From the NCBI GenBank assembly GCA_963931605.1, contig OZ007031.1, positions 1,302,001 to 1,366,000 on the forward strand: a DNA stretch of 64,000 bases. The letters are read 5' to 3'. This DNA comes from CALUOB01 sp944322305 (GTDB taxonomy: Bacteria; Actinomycetota; Coriobacteriia; Coriobacteriales; Coriobacteriaceae). Shown one piece after another: positions 52,374 through 60,560 of the stretch (position 1 is its first letter; each line of letters begins with the position of its first letter). The notes beneath the pieces were generated by a model that had not been told where the DNA came from, made no database searches, and saw only the letters and a list, made by a program, of their open reading frames with translations. The position numbers and the translations under genes are program-made.

Positions 52374-52931
52374 TTAGTACGGCGCGCCCTCGGGCGGCAG
52401 CTGCTTGAGGTAGGCCCACATGCGCTGCTTGTCGCGCGGGTTCGCAAGCGCCGCTTCAAAGCCGTCGAGCGCAAGCACCCGCCGGCCCAGCACGCGCGCC
52501 ACCACGCCGGGCACCAGCGCCGCCTGGGCCGCGTCCTCCACGCACGCGAGCTCGTCGGCGTACGCCGCGCGCACCGCGTCGGCGGCGATCCCGTCCAGCG
52601 CAACGATTGCCTCGGGGTCGAGCAGCTCAAGCGCCTCGCGGAAAAGCGCGGTTGGCAGCGCCTCCCCGGCGTCCGAGCACGCGGCGAGCGCGCAGAAATC
52701 CTCCGGCGCGTAGCCCAGGCGCTCGAGTGCCGCGCGCAGGGCCGCCCCGTCGGCGCCGGCCAAAAGCTCCCCGCCGGCGCGCTCCGCCGCGTTGAGGTCG
52801 CCTTTCACCAGCACCACCGGCGAAAACACGTTGCCCGCCACCCACGCGCCGCGCTCGGCCAGAGCGCTCAGCTGGCTGCGCAGCGCCTCCACGTAGGCGG
52901 CGCGAATCTCGGCAGTGGGCACAACGGGCAT
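52374..52931 (-). CDS. Uracil-DNA-glycosylase-like protein (tentative)
   Basis: A 185-residue protein that I recognise only by pattern. VLVKGDLNAAERAGGELLAG (45-64) has the spacing of the substrate loop of family 4/5 uracil-DNA glycosylases, and LLDPEAIVALDGIAADAV resembles their Pro-x-x-hydrophobic strand followed by Gly/Asp-x-x-Ala. The catalytic Asp/His loops are not evident, so it may be an inactive or distant member. The ATG at 52931 follows GAAAGGGG. It is a single-gene unit between the flavoprotein and thioredoxin genes; no partner helps to assign it. Confidence 0.45.
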   Translation of the reverse strand: MPVVPTAEIRAAYVEALRSQLSALAERGAWVAGNVFSPVVLVKGDLNAAERAGGELLAGADGAALRAALERLGYAPEDFCALAACSDAGEALPTALFREALELLDPEAIVALDGIAADAVRAAYADELACVEDAAQAALVPGVVARVLGRRVLALDGFEAALANPRDKQRMWAYLKQLPPEGAPY

Positions 52932-53145
52932 GAGAACCCCTTTCGCAAAGGTTCGGGCAGGCGGAGGCGCGCTGAGCGCTCGCGTCGCTTTTGGCTGCAT
53001 TGTACCCTGCGCCCGGAGCTGACGCGGGGCGCGGCAACGGGTTGGATGGGGACGTGTTCGTTTCAACCCGTGTCGGCCGGACGCCCTTGGACACCACATA
53101 TGCTCCGCTCCCCCGATCTTGCAACAAAATGGGCAGTTTTGGCGC

Positions 53146-53174
53146 GTCACATCTTGCGTGGCCTTGGGTATAAG
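53146..53174 (+). promoter_or_regulatory. Candidate trxA promoter
   Basis: GTCACA (53146-53151) and TATAAG (53169-53174) are 17 nt apart, about 105 nt upstream of the thioredoxin start. Confidence 0.45.
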
Positions 53175-53277
53175 GGAAGCGATGTCAACCACGGCCGGCG
53201 CGCTCCGCGGGGCGCAACCCCGCCATCAAGCGCAGGGCAGCACCTGCGTCGTGCCGTCGCTTGCAAAGGAGAATCCT

Positions 53278-53598
53278 ATGGCAGCTCTGAAAGAACTCAC
53301 GCTCGACACGTTCGACGAAACGATCGCCTCCGCCACCCCCACGCTCGTGGACTTCTGGGCGCCGTGGTGCGGTCCGTGCCGCGCGCTGTCCCCCGTGGTC
53401 GAGGAGATCGCCGGCGAGATGGCCGGCACCATCAACGTCGCCAAGTGCAACGTTGACGACAATCAGGACCTCGCGATGCGCTTCCACGTGATGTCCATCC
53501 CCACGCTGGTGCTGTTCAAGAACGGCCAGGAGATCGGCCGCACGGTGGGCGCCATGCCCAAGGCCCGCCTGGTCGAGGAGATCAAGCGCAACCTGTAA
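53278..53598 (+). CDS. trxA: Thioredoxin
   Basis: A 106-residue thioredoxin with the redox site WCGPC (30-34), the cis-Pro in SIPTL and the usual VDFWAPW strand. It reduces protein disulfides in the cytoplasm. The ATG at 53278 follows AAAGGAGAATCC. The length is exact for the family. It has its own candidate promoter and a strong terminator, so it is probably monocistronic. Confidence 0.96.
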   Translation: MAALKELTLDTFDETIASATPTLVDFWAPWCGPCRALSPVVEEIAGEMAGTINVAKCNVDDNQDLAMRFHVMSIPTLVLFKNGQEIGRTVGAMPKARLVEEIKRNL

Positions 53599-53671
53599 GC
53601 GCTTGGCTGCGCGCTGGTGCGCCGCCGTACCGTTGCACCGCCCCGCCAACCCCGCGATGCTCTCCCTTTAG

Positions 53672-53708
53672 AAGCGCCGCCGCCCCCGCGCAGGGCGGCG
53701 GCGCTTTT
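53672..53708 (+). terminator. Terminator of trxA
   Basis: AAGCGCCGCCGCCC (53672-53685) pairs with its complement ending at about 53706, with TTTT at 53705-53708. The rest of 53,710-53,930 shows no gene. Confidence 0.85.
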
Positions 53709-53931
53709 GCATGGCGCGGGATGGAGGGGCGCAGCGAACAGGAAGGTTGGCGCGGCTTGGTTGATCGCCGTTTCGACAGGCAAAGAACGGTTGGTTGCGC
53801 AAACGGCACGTAATTCTCGAATAATCGGCAGTTACGTGTCGTGCGAACTCCTAACTGTATTTCGCCTGTCGTCAGCGCGACCAACTAAGCCGTGGACTGC
53901 TGTTGGCATAACCAACCGAGCCGGAAGCCGC

Positions 53932-53970
53932 GCATGCGCCAAATTAAGCACGGCCTAATTTGGCGCATGC
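53932..53970. promoter_or_regulatory. 15-bp inverted repeat before the small helical gene
   Basis: GCATGCGCCAAATTA (53932-53946) and TAATTTGGCGCATGC (53956-53970) are exact reverse complements around nine bases. They lie 66 bp before the start of the small gene and the nikR-hypF genes. TACACT just past the right arm may be a -10 box. The arm spacing is not that of the E. coli NikR operator. Confidence 0.5.
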
Positions 53971-54035
53971 GGCGTAGTACACTTAGGCAAGCTGATCAAC
54001 CGGGGTGCTTCTCGCCCATGCAGAAAGGACTTGCC

Positions 54036-54284
54036 ATGCACGACGTCGGAATGAACATGAGCCAGCTCGCCATGACCGTCAAGCAGATCGACGACACGGT
54101 GGAGCTCGCGCACAACTGGGCGCACGACCTCACCCACGCCACCGAGGCGTTCCAGATGGATCGCATCGCCCACAAGCTGGAGCAGGCCATGGCCGCGCTG
54201 GGCGAGGCGCACGCCGCGCTCGAGGGCTACGAGGAGGCCATCGAGAGCGACCACAACTCCGTGGGCTCCGTCAAGCTGGTGTAG
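54036..54284 (+). CDS. Small helical protein, unknown function
   Basis: An 82-residue protein, predicted almost entirely helical, with His residues in NWAHDLTHATEAF and later AIESDHNS. The ATG at 54036 follows AGAAAGGAC; an in-frame ATG six codons upstream is possible but has no ribosome site. It precedes nikR and hypF on the same strand, so a link with nickel or hydrogenase maturation is possible but is inference. I recognise no family. No signal peptide or membrane segment is seen. Confidence 0.65.
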   Translation: MHDVGMNMSQLAMTVKQIDDTVELAHNWAHDLTHATEAFQMDRIAHKLEQAMAALGEAHAALEGYEEAIESDHNSVGSVKLV

Positions 54285-54395
54285 CGAAGCGGGGTGGGAC
54301 CGCACGCAGCGCGCCGTACGCCGTGCGCCGCGCAGCAACGGCGGCCCAACCCCTTCCCGCACGCTCGTCGCCCTTACCCGCGCCAAGGAGGCATC

Positions 54396-54827
54396 ATGGC
54401 CGAGAACGACCTCACGCGGTTCTCCATCGCCGTGCCCGAGAACCTGCTCAACCAGTTTGACAAGCTCAACGAGCGCACGCGCGGCGACCGCAACCGCTCC
54501 GAGGCCGTGCGCGACCTTATCCGCCAGGCCCTGGTGGCTGACGAGCTGCGCACGCCCGAGGAGGAGGTCATCGGCTCGCTCACGATGATCTACGACCACC
54601 ACACCGGCGACCTCACGCGCCGGCTAGACGACATCCAACACGACTACACCGCCGAGATCGTCTCGACCATGCACGTGCACCTGGACCACCACAACTGCCT
54701 GGAGATCCTGGCGCTCAAGGGCGTCGGCGCGCGCGTGTACGAGCTGGCCGACAAGCTCTTGGCACTGCGCGGCGTGCACCACGGCGCGCTGACCTGCGCC
54801 GCCACCGGCACAAGCTTGGAGCTGTAG
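54396..54827 (+). CDS. nikR: NikR nickel-responsive regulator
   Basis: A 143-residue nickel sensor. The N-terminal ribbon-helix-helix (TRFSIAVPENLLNQFDKL, then RSEAVRDLIRQAL) binds DNA; the C-terminal ACT-like domain carries the nickel-site His and Cys in MHVHLDHHNCLE (about 91-102). With nickel it represses uptake genes in most bacteria. Here it is directly before hypF, 72 nt away, and so may tie nickel level to hydrogenase maturation. The ATG at 54396 follows CCAAGGAGG. No uptake transporter for nickel lies in the window. Confidence 0.94.
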   Translation: MAENDLTRFSIAVPENLLNQFDKLNERTRGDRNRSEAVRDLIRQALVADELRTPEEEVIGSLTMIYDHHTGDLTRRLDDIQHDYTAEIVSTMHVHLDHHNCLEILALKGVGARVYELADKLLALRGVHHGALTCAATGTSLEL

Positions 54828-54899
54828 GCGGCCTGCGATGGTTGCCGGCACCTGCTGGGGCGAGGTTGTTCTGCTTATCCGGGCGTGAAGCGAGGGGAC

Positions 54900-57812
54900 A
54901 TGGCACGGGCGCGCATATATATAACCGGGATCGTGCAGGGGGTGGGGTTCCGCCCCTTTGTGTACCGCGAGGCGGTGGCGCGCGGACTGGCCGGTTGGGT
55001 GCTCAACGCCTCGGACGGCGTGCACGTTGAGGCCGTCGGCGCGCGTGCGACCGTTGAGAAGTTCGCACGGGCCCTGAGCGCCAACGCCCCTGCCGCCGCG
55101 CGGGTCGATGCCGTGCAGGTTTCCTGGCTGGACGAGAAAAACGGCGACGGGGCTGCCGACAACGCGGCCGCCGGGCGCGCTGGCGCCGGCTCCCCCCGCT
55201 TCGAGATCCGCACCTCGGACGCCGACACGGCGCGCACCACGCTCGTCTCGCCCGACATCGCCACCTGCCCCGACTGCGTCCGCGAGCTCTTCGACCCCGC
55301 CGACCGGCGCTACCACTACCCCTTCATCAACTGCACCAACTGCGGGCCGCGCTTCACCATCATCCGCGACCTGCCCTACGACCGCCCGGCCACCTCGATG
55401 GCGCCCTTCCCCCTGTGCCCGTCCTGCGCCGCCGAGTACGCCGACCCGCTCGACCGGCGCTTCCACGCCCAGCCCGACGCCTGCTTCGCCTGCGGGCCGC
55501 ACCTCACCTGGCGCGAGCGCGCGGACGCGGCGGGCAAGGCCGACGGCAAGGCCACACCCGCCGTGGGCACTACGCGCGAGGAAAGCGACGCCGTCATCGC
55601 ACGCTGCGCCGCGCTTATCGCCCAAGGCGGCATCGTGGCCGTGAAGGGCCTGGGCGGCTTTCATCTCGCCTGCAACGCCGGCGACGACACGGCCGTGCGC
55701 GAGCTGCGCCGCCGCAAGCGCCGCAGCAACAAGCCGCTGGCCGTCATGGTCCGCACCCTGCGCGACGCCGAGGCCCTTTGCCGCGTGAGCCCCGCCGAGC
55801 GCGAGCTGCTCGGCGGGTCGGTGCGCCCCATCGTGCTGCTGAGAAGAAAAGCGACAGATTGCGGCGCCCGCACGTCCCCCACCCCGCCGGCGGCCTCCGG
55901 CGCCACGCACGCCGCGGGCGCGCCGGTGCTTCTCGCCCCGGCGGTGACCTTTGACCTGCCGGAAGTGGGCGTGATGCTGCCTTACACGCCGCTGCAGCAC
56001 CTGCTGATGGCGGCATGCGCCGAAACGGGCGTGCGCGCGCTGGTGATGACGAGCGGCAACCTTTCCGAGGAGCCGATCGAGACCGACGACGATCTGGCGT
56101 GGAAACGCCTGGTAGCGAGCGGCATTGCCGACGCGCTTTTGGGCAACGACCGCGCGATTCTCTCGCGCTACGACGACTCGGTGGTGCGCGTAGGCGCAGA
56201 CGGCGCGCCGCTGCCCGTACGCCGCGCCCGCGGGTACGCGCCGCAGCCGCTGCCGCTGCCAACGGCGGTGAGCCCGACGCGCATCCCCGCGCTTCTCTGC
56301 TGCGGCGCCGAGCAAAAGGCCACCTTTGCGTACACGCGCGAGAACGGGGACGGCGCCGCAGCGTGCTTTCTCTCGCAGCACATCGGCGACATCGAGAACG
56401 CCGAGACCATGGATGCCTGGCACGAGGCGCGCACGCGGTTTTCCCAGCTTTTCGACCTTGCGGCCGACGCGCTGGTCTGTGACGCGCACCCACGCTACCT
56501 TGCGAGCCAGTGGGCGCGCGCCGAGGCCGCGCGCCGCGGGATCCCGCTGGTAGAGGTGCAGCATCACCACGCGCACCTTGCCGCCGTGCTTGCCGAGGCG
56601 GCTTGCGACGGGCACGCCTGCGCCGATGCGCGCGTGATCGGCGTCGCCTTTGACGGCACGGGCGCCGGGGCAACGTACTGCGCAGATCGCGATCCCCTCC
56701 GGGACGGATCCGCTTCCGCCCGGCCCGCAAACGCCGCCCTGCTCGGCGCCGGTACCCTTGAGCCGGACGGCACCATCTGGGGCGGCGAGATGCTTATCGC
56801 AAGCCTCACCGGCTTTGAGCGCGCGGCCCACCTGCGGCCGTGGCGCCTGCCCGGCGGCGCTGCCTCGGTGCGCGACGCGCGGCGCAACGCCTACGCCCTG
56901 CTCAGTGACTACGGCCTGCTGGATGAGCCCGCTGCCCAGGGCTTCGCGGCGGAGCTCGGCGACGAGGTGCGCTCCGTGACCCACGCCATGCTCGAGCGCA
57001 GCCTCAACAGCCCCGTTACCACCAGCATGGGCCGCCTCTTTGACGCCGCAGCTGCGCTGCTGGGCATCTGCGGCCAGGCAACCTACGAGGGCGAGCCTGC
57101 CATAGAGCTGGAAGCCGCCGCCTGGCGCGCCGTGGGCGAGGACAGCGCCGAGCGCGCGCTGGAAGCCGCGGCGGCAACCGTGTTTGTCGGTGACGAGATT
57201 GCCGCGCTTACCGGCGAGAACCACGGCACGAGTGAGCGGGCGGGCGACTCGTGCGACGCGAGTGAGCAGTGCGGCATAGGCGTCCGAGACGCTGCAAACG
57301 ACCAGCGCGGCGCGGGCGAACGGAGCGGCGTGGACGATCGGTGCGGCGCGGGCGAGCGGAGCATTGCTGGCGAGCGACAGGCCGCGGACAACGAAAGCAT
57401 TTCGGACGGGAGACGCAACGCGAGCGACCGATGCGTTGCAGGCGGGCAACACGCAACCGCCCCTCGCGTGCTGACCCCTCGCGTGCTTGACCCGGCGCCG
57501 GTGCTTCTCGCCCTGCTTGAGGCGCAGGAGCGCGGCATGGATGCGGGGCTATTGGCCCTGGCGTTTCACGAGGCTGTGGCGCAGGCAACCTGCCGGGTGG
57601 CAGTGCGCTTGGGCGCGCAAACCGGTCTTGAAACGGTGGCGCTTTCGGGCGGCGTCTTTATGAACCGCCTGCTGCTCGAGCGCGTGCGGCAGCTGCTGCG
57701 CGCCGCCGGCCTCGCCGTGCTTGTTCCGAGCACGGTACCGGTAAACGACGGCTGCATCGCCTACGGCCAAGCCGCCATCGCCCGCGCCCGCCTCGCCGCG
57801 GGGCTTGCGTAG
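54900..57812 (+). CDS. hypF: Carbamoyltransferase HypF with repeat-encoded insertion
   Basis: A 970-residue protein that makes the cyanide precursor for the [NiFe]-hydrogenase active site by transferring carbamoyl phosphate to HypE. In order: acylphosphatase domain (GIVQGVGFRPFVYR, 10-23), two zinc fingers (CPDC-x18-CTNC and CPSC-x18-CFAC), the YrdC-like domain with KGLGGFHLACNA, and the Kae1-like domain with HHHAHLAAVL. A run of 12 six-residue repeats (781-852), encoded by 18-bp DNA repeats, interrupts the C-terminal domain before the VALSGGVFMNR motif. Normal HypF is about 750-800 residues long. The ATG at 54900 follows GAGGGG. It follows nikR. Confidence 0.95.
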   Translation: MARARIYITGIVQGVGFRPFVYREAVARGLAGWVLNASDGVHVEAVGARATVEKFARALSANAPAAARVDAVQVSWLDEKNGDGAADNAAAGRAGAGSPRFEIRTSDADTARTTLVSPDIATCPDCVRELFDPADRRYHYPFINCTNCGPRFTIIRDLPYDRPATSMAPFPLCPSCAAEYADPLDRRFHAQPDACFACGPHLTWRERADAAGKADGKATPAVGTTREESDAVIARCAALIAQGGIVAVKGLGGFHLACNAGDDTAVRELRRRKRRSNKPLAVMVRTLRDAEALCRVSPAERELLGGSVRPIVLLRRKATDCGARTSPTPPAASGATHAAGAPVLLAPAVTFDLPEVGVMLPYTPLQHLLMAACAETGVRALVMTSGNLSEEPIETDDDLAWKRLVASGIADALLGNDRAILSRYDDSVVRVGADGAPLPVRRARGYAPQPLPLPTAVSPTRIPALLCCGAEQKATFAYTRENGDGAAACFLSQHIGDIENAETMDAWHEARTRFSQLFDLAADALVCDAHPRYLASQWARAEAARRGIPLVEVQHHHAHLAAVLAEAACDGHACADARVIGVAFDGTGAGATYCADRDPLRDGSASARPANAALLGAGTLEPDGTIWGGEMLIASLTGFERAAHLRPWRLPGGAASVRDARRNAYALLSDYGLLDEPAAQGFAAELGDEVRSVTHAMLERSLNSPVTTSMGRLFDAAAALLGICGQATYEGEPAIELEAAAWRAVGEDSAERALEAAAATVFVGDEIAALTGENHGTSERAGDSCDASEQCGIGVRDAANDQRGAGERSGVDDRCGAGERSIAGERQAADNESISDGRRNASDRCVAGGQHATAPRVLTPRVLDPAPVLLALLEAQERGMDAGLLALAFHEAVAQATCRVAVRLGAQTGLETVALSGGVFMNRLLLERVRQLLRAAGLAVLVPSTVPVNDGCIAYGQAAIARARLAAGLA
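57240..57455 (+). repeat. Twelve 18-bp tandem repeats inside hypF
   Basis: Starting at 57,240, twelve consecutive 18-nt units, such as GCGGGCGAACGGAGCGGC, GTGGACGATCGGTGCGGC and GCGGGCGAGCGGAGCATT, run in frame. They encode AGDSCD, ASEQCG and so on to AGGQHA. The conserved bases are GCGGGCGA and CG-TGC-like positions. A half-unit precedes them. Confidence 0.85.
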
Positions 57813-57854
57813 CGCAAAGCCACTGCACGCAGCGCCCACGCCGGCGCACCGTCC

Positions 57855-58057
57855 GGGCGAAATGCCAACTCATACGACTCGCGTGCGCGAAAAACGAGCT
57901 CGTACGGCTCACGCGGGCGAAAGATGCGTTCATACGGCTCGCGTGGGCGAGAATCGCACTCGTACGACCGTCTTGGGCGAAAACGTCACCCATACGAAGC
58001 GTTTGGGCGAAAAGTGCACCCATATGACGCGCGTGGGCGAGAACCGTGCTCGTACGA
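57855..58057 (+). repeat. Element A, left arm: seven 30-bp repeats
   Basis: Seven units with a strict 30-bp step start at 57855, 57885, 57915, 57945, 57975, 58005 and 58035. Each has TGGGCGARAA, three variable bases, then CACYCATACG-like sequence, then about seven variable bases. The step is a multiple of three, so frames stay open by chance. Confidence 0.9.
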
Positions 58058-58216
58058 GCAGGTTTTTCGCGCAAGAGGCCGGCACGGGGCTCGCGCGGCA
58101 GCCGGGCGCGGCGCACCGTTCGAAGGACACGTCGTCTACCAGGTATTTTCCCGTTGTCGCTTCCGCCCGGAAACGCTTTCGGAAGCGGCGGGGGCTAGGG
58201 AGCGGCGAGCGCGCCT
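58058..58216. other. Element A, core
   Basis: This 159-bp core begins with GTTTTTCGCGCA (58062) and has TCTACCAGGTATTTT 73 bp later (58135) and the CGCTTCCG/CGGAAGCG hairpin at about 58,158-58,195. The distance from TCTACC to the first right-arm unit is 82 bp. The same landmarks and spacings recur in element B. Confidence 0.8.
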
Positions 58217-58480
58217 CGTATGAACGCCATTCTCGCCCAACGCGTTCGTACGAATGTGCTTTTCGCCCACGTGCGTCGTATGAGTGACGTTTTCGCCCAA
58301 GCCGCTCGTATGGGTACGGGTTTCGCCCAAGAGGCTCGTATGAGTGCGTTTCTCGCCCACGGGGCTCGTATGGATGAAGCTTTCGCCCAAACTGCTCGTA
58401 CGAGTGCCATTCTCGCCACGACTGCTCGTACGGGCACGGTTTTCGCCCGATCGGACCGTATGGATGTGATCCCGTCCGGA
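58217..58480 (-). repeat. Element A, right arm: nine 30-bp repeats in inverse orientation
   Basis: Nine units at 58217, 58247, 58277, 58307, 58337, 58367, 58397, 58427 and 58457 read CGTAYGARTG, three variable bases, TTYTCGCCCA, then seven variable bases. This is the exact reverse complement of the left-arm consensus. The last unit is decayed. Confidence 0.9.
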
Positions 58481-58605
58481 CGGCGCCGCTGCGCACGTCG
58501 TCACCCACCGCTCAGCGCGGGACCGGACGCGAGCACATGCACATGCACATGCAAACGCAAACGCAACCAACGCCGGCCGCACAGTGCCGCCGCATGCCGG
58601 GGCCC

Positions 58606-59943
58606 TTACCGCTGGCGCAGCGCGGCCCAGCTCAGCAAGGCCGCCGCAGCTGCAACAACCGCCAGCACCGCAAACGCCGCGGCACCGCCTGCCGCCGTGG
58701 CCTCGGCCATGTTGGGCGCGCCCTCCTGCGCGGCACCCACCACCGCGGTGACCACGCTCACGCCCAGGGAGCCGCCGAGCTGCTGCAGCGTGTTGAAAAC
58801 CGAGCTGCCCGCCGTGCGCTGGGCCTCGGGCAGCTGGGCCATGCCGTAGGTCATAGAGGTGCTGAACGCCAGACCCTGTCCCGCGCCAAAAGCCACGTAC
58901 ACGCCGGCCATCAGCGTCGGCGTGAGCACGCCCGCCAACACCGCGAACAGCGCGCACGCACCCACGATCAGCGCCATGCCTGCCGCAATCGGCACGCGGG
59001 CCCCCGCGCGGTCAAGCAGGCGGCCGCCCGCCGGCCCCAGCAGCACGCTGGCCACGCACCCCGGAAGCAACAGCACGCCCGCGGTCAGGGCGTCGGCCTG
59101 CAGCGCCAGCTGCGCGTAGTTGGGCACCAGGTAGGCAAAGCCCAGGATCGCAAACGAGACCAGCGCAACCACCAGAACCTCGCAGGTAAACGGCGCGCAG
59201 GCAAAGAGCGCAACGTCGATCAGCGGGTTGGCTGCGCGCCGGGCGTGGCGCGCATACAGCCCCAGCGCCGCAACGGATCCCGCCGCAAGGGCCAGCACCG
59301 GAGCGCTCAGCCACCCGTGCGACGAGGCGGCGTTCATCGCACACACGAGCGCCGTGAACCCGGCGGCCATAAGCGCGAAGCCCATCGCGTCAAAGCGCGG
59401 GCGCCCCACGGGCGTTGCCTGCCGCAGGCACGCGGTTCCCACCGCCGCCGCAAGCACCACCAGGGGGATCAGCGCCAGAAAAACCCAGCGCCAGCCGGCA
59501 ATCCCCATCACCAGACCGCCGTACGAGGGACCCACGGCCGGCGCGAGCGCGGTTATCAGCGAGGCGCATCCCATCATGAGGCCCATGCGCTCGTGCGGCA
59601 CCTGGTCGACCACGACGGAGAACATGAGCGGGATCGCCACGCGGGCAAGCAGGTTGCTCAGCAGGCTGGCGGCGCGCTCCTCCGAGGCGCTTCTGCTCGC
59701 GGTGCCGGCTAGCGCGGTGTTGCGCTCGAGCCACGCGGTGAGCGCGCGCTCGTCGTCCACGCGCAGCCGGTAGCCGCGGCTCGCTCGCGAAAACACGATG
59801 GCGGCCACGCCGTCAAGCGCCGCGTTCGCCTCGTGGATGTGAGCGCGCACCGTGCGCACGCTCGCGTCGAACGTCCGCGCCAGCGCGTCCACCGGCACGC
59901 CCGCGCCGCCATGCAGGTACCGCACCAACTCCACCGTCTGCAT
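58606..59943 (-). CDS. Chimera: BglG-type HTH fragment fused to a truncated MFS transporter
   Basis: A 445-residue frame with good AGGAGG before ATG 59943. Residues 1-95 look like the N-terminus of a BglG/Mga-type regulator: MQTVELVRYLHGGAGVPVDA and LARTFDASVRTVRAHIHEAN are HTH-like, ending RAASLLSNLLAR. From about 102 the sequence becomes a DHA2-type drug transporter, beginning in what should be helix 4 (IPLMFSVVVDQVPHERMGLMMG) and continuing normally to the end; helices 1-3 are missing. The fusion is in frame and the codon use looks normal. It may be a deletion product that still makes protein, or a decaying pseudogene. It lies between two homologous repeat elements and opposite in direction to the hyp genes. 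Confidence 0.8.
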   Translation of the reverse strand: MQTVELVRYLHGGAGVPVDALARTFDASVRTVRAHIHEANAALDGVAAIVFSRASRGYRLRVDDERALTAWLERNTALAGTASRSASEERAASLLSNLLARVAIPLMFSVVVDQVPHERMGLMMGCASLITALAPAVGPSYGGLVMGIAGWRWVFLALIPLVVLAAAVGTACLRQATPVGRPRFDAMGFALMAAGFTALVCAMNAASSHGWLSAPVLALAAGSVAALGLYARHARRAANPLIDVALFACAPFTCEVLVVALVSFAILGFAYLVPNYAQLALQADALTAGVLLLPGCVASVLLGPAGGRLLDRAGARVPIAAGMALIVGACALFAVLAGVLTPTLMAGVYVAFGAGQGLAFSTSMTYGMAQLPEAQRTAGSSVFNTLQQLGGSLGVSVVTAVVGAAQEGAPNMAEATAAGGAAAFAVLAVVAAAAALLSWAALRQR

Positions 59944-60133
59944 CGCGCCTCCTCTCTTCGCCAGCCATACTACGGGCCGGCGGCAGACAACTCCATCACG
60001 GGGCCTGCAACGCACGTTGCAGGGACGTTAGAGGATACGCGATAACCTGCGGCAACGCTGCTGAGGCACGCTCGGTGGAGGGAGCGCGGCGACAAGCGGG
60101 CGTGAGGCGAGGCGAGGACGGGGCGGTACGGGC

Positions 60134-60248
60134 GCGCGAGCTCGGCACGGCACGGGCGAAGACGGACGGATGCGCGAGTCCGGCACGGCACGGGTAAAGG
60201 CGAACGGATGCGCGAGTCTGGCACACCGCGGGCAAGAAACGCACTCAT
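60134..60248 (+). repeat. 38-bp tandem repeat leading into element B
   Basis: Units beginning GCGCGAGYYYGGCAC start at 60,134, 60,172 and 60,210, 38 bp apart. The third changes into the first 30-bp unit of element B, so the 30-bp array grew out of it or replaced it. Confidence 0.75.
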
Positions 60249-60402
60249 ACGAGCGGCTTGGGTAATAGGCACGCTCACGCAGCGGATGTGGGCAAAACGG
60301 CACCCCATACGAACGCGTTGGGCGAAAAACACACCCATACGAAGCACATGGGCGAAAGTTACACTCATACGAAACGTTTGAGCGAGAATCGCACTCGTAC
60401 GA
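60230..60402 (+). repeat. Element B, left arm: six 30-bp repeats
   Basis: Units start at 60230, 60260, 60290, 60320, 60350 and 60380, in strict 30-bp steps, with the same consensus as element A left arm; the first two are more decayed. Confidence 0.9.
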
Positions 60403-60560
60403 GTTTGTTTTTCGCGCACGGGGCCAGTCCCGGCCCAGTCGGCCGTCACCGGTGGCTCAGCGTCTGAAACGCAAGGTCTCTACCAGGTGTTTTGCTGTTG
60501 CCGATCCTACCTGGATGACCAGGCGAACATGGCACGCGCCCGGAATCAGAGACCGCGCCT
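60403..60560. other. Element B, core
   Basis: GTTTTTCGCGCA (60407) and TCTACCAGGTGTTTT (60479) are 72 bp apart, and the first right-arm unit starts 82 bp after TCTACC, almost as in element A (73 and 82 bp). The rest of the core is only loosely similar. Near 60,506 CCTACCTGGATGAC resembles CCTACTTGGATGAC in the type 2 array at 27,831. Confidence 0.8.

Noticed and set aside
53710..54395. E. coli-type NikR operator (GTATGA-N16-TCATAC)
   Set aside because: Not present before the small gene, nikR or hypF.
58220..58849. Open frames with decapeptide repeats across the 30-bp arrays (both strands)
   Set aside because: They arise because the step is 30 nt. Conserved bases ignore codon position, there is no ribosome site, and the frames run into antisense of the MFS gene.
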